NCBI GenBank assembly: GCA_958438185.1
Contig: CAUBQU010000094.1
Coordinates: forward strand, 1-5,948
Source of the DNA: an uncultured Oscillospiraceae bacterium
GTDB lineage: Bacteria; Bacillota; Clostridia; Oscillospirales; Oscillospiraceae
DNA: 5,948 nt
Direction of reading: 5' to 3'
Positions 5,236 to 5,948 of the stretch are shown piece by piece. The notes below the pieces were generated by a model. The model saw only the letters and a program-made list of their open reading frames with translations. It was not told the origin of the DNA and did no database searches. The position numbers and the translations under genes were made by a program. Within the stretch, counting starts at the first letter, position 1. Each line of letters begins with the position of its first letter.

Positions 5236-5948
5236 ATGCGATGCAAAAAAGCGAACCGGCTGCTGAGCGAAAAGCTGGACGGGATGCTCTCGCCGCGGGA
5301 AAACGCGGCGCTTGCCAAGCATCTGGACCAGTGCCCCGCCTGCCGCCGGCGGTTGACCGACTATATGCAGCTGGATGCCGCGCTTGCCGACCTGGAGCAA
5401 ACGCCGCCTGCAGCGCTGCAGCAAAATATTATGGCGGAGATCGCCGCCAGCCAGCCCCAGCGGGCCCCGCAGCAGTCGCGCCGCTTCCTCTGGGGGCCGG
5501 GCACCGCAGTCGCGGCAGCCGCAGCGGTTTTGCTGCTGCTCCTCGGCAGCGGCAAGCTGATGCTGCCCGCCGGAAATGAGACCGCCGTCGCCGCGGGCGT
5601 GCAAGACAGCGCTGCAGCGGACGAGGCCACCCTGCAGGACGCCGGGGGAGAAGCGCTGCAAAGCGCGACCGCCGCGCCAGACCAGGCGTCGACGGACCTC
5701 AAGCAGGGCAGCGTCCTGCCGGAGCCGCCCGGTTCGGATGGCGCTTCGGGCGATACGACTGACGCGGCGTCCCCGTTCGAGCAAGCAGGCGAGAATGCTG
5801 CGACAGAGATGGGCGGCGGTGGCGACGCCTTTGACTTAACGACCTTCCTGGCCTGGCAGGAGTTGCCGGTCCTGGTCCTGTACGGCCGCCAGACGGCGGA
5901 ATTTACGCAGATCACAGCCTGGGACGAGATCGCCGACGGCGTCTGGGA
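5236..5948 (+). CDS. Membrane-anchored zinc-finger anti-sigma factor, 3'-truncated by window edge
   Basis: 237 residues visible with no stop before the window ends. The N-terminal cytoplasmic part is a zinc-binding anti-sigma (ZAS) domain: Cys3-x25-His29-x3-Cys33-x2-Cys36, in the context AKHLDQCPACRRRL. The family uses this to bind and silence its cognate ECF sigma factor, surely the one encoded 5 nt upstream. One hydrophobic helix follows positive residues (SRRF) at about 84-110 (AVAAAAAVLLLLLGSG), so the rest is predicted outside the membrane. Residues 113-195 are a low-complexity Ala/Gly/Asp/Glu/Ser/Pro linker. A hydrophobic segment LTTFLAWQELPVLVLYG (201-217) then begins a folded sensor-like part that is cut off. 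An alternative start at 5230 would add two residues. Signal inferred only: release may follow redox change at the zinc site or regulated proteolysis. Confidence 0.88.
   Translation, partial: MRCKKANRLLSEKLDGMLSPRENAALAKHLDQCPACRRRLTDYMQLDAALADLEQTPPAALQQNIMAEIAASQPQRAPQQSRRFLWGPGTAVAAAAAVLLLLLGSGKLMLPAGNETAVAAGVQDSAAADEATLQDAGGEALQSATAAPDQASTDLKQGSVLPEPPGSDGASGDTTDAASPFEQAGENAATEMGGGGDAFDLTTFLAWQELPVLVLYGRQTAEFTQITAWDEIADGVW

Noticed and set aside
4846..5784. 312-aa open frame on the - strand
   Set aside because: It is antisense to the sigma and anti-sigma genes. Composition is Arg/Ser/Ala-rich as expected from the reverse of GC-rich coding DNA, and no motif is present.

Overview
The window is gene-dense and GC-rich. 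It looks like chromosomal DNA of a GC-rich Firmicute, most likely a Clostridia/Oscillospiraceae-type gut anaerobe. That placement is inferred from strong AGGAG-type ribosome binding sites, tightly packed genes, the style of the diacylglycerol-kinase-like, NUDIX and DusB proteins, and an ECF sigma/zinc-finger anti-sigma pair. There is no marker gene to fix the taxon.

Layout. Positions 1-858 hold the 3' part of a LysR-type regulator on the + strand, cut by the window edge. It converges on gluQ (GluQ-RS, - strand, 1141-2061). The 282-bp gap between the two stop codons is almost entirely a string of about nine different inverted repeats (873-1137), several with perfect 9-14 bp arms. From 2062 to 2269 lies a divergent regulatory region. 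It has a good sigma-A-type promoter to the right and a plausible one to the left, and their predicted transcripts overlap. It also holds a dyad over the rightward -35 and candidate leader hairpins. From 2270 to the window end runs one + strand operon: YegS/DgkB-type lipid kinase, NUDIX hydrolase, tRNA-dihydrouridine synthase (DusB-like), ECF sigma factor, and a membrane-anchored zinc-finger anti-sigma factor that runs off the right edge. Junctions are a 0-nt gap, a 4-nt overlap, a ~17-nt overlap and a 5-nt gap, so co-transcription and translational coupling are likely.

Functionally the window mixes two tRNA-modification enzymes (GluQ-RS on tRNA-Asp queuosine; Dus on U to D), a phospholipid-turnover kinase, a nucleotide-sanitising-type hydrolase and a signalling pair that probably senses envelope or redox stress. 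The anti-sigma gene is easy to miss because its frame has no stop within the window.

No CRISPR, transposase, rRNA or tRNA gene was seen. The hairpin string at 873-1137 and the 2062-2269 leader are the least explained stretches.
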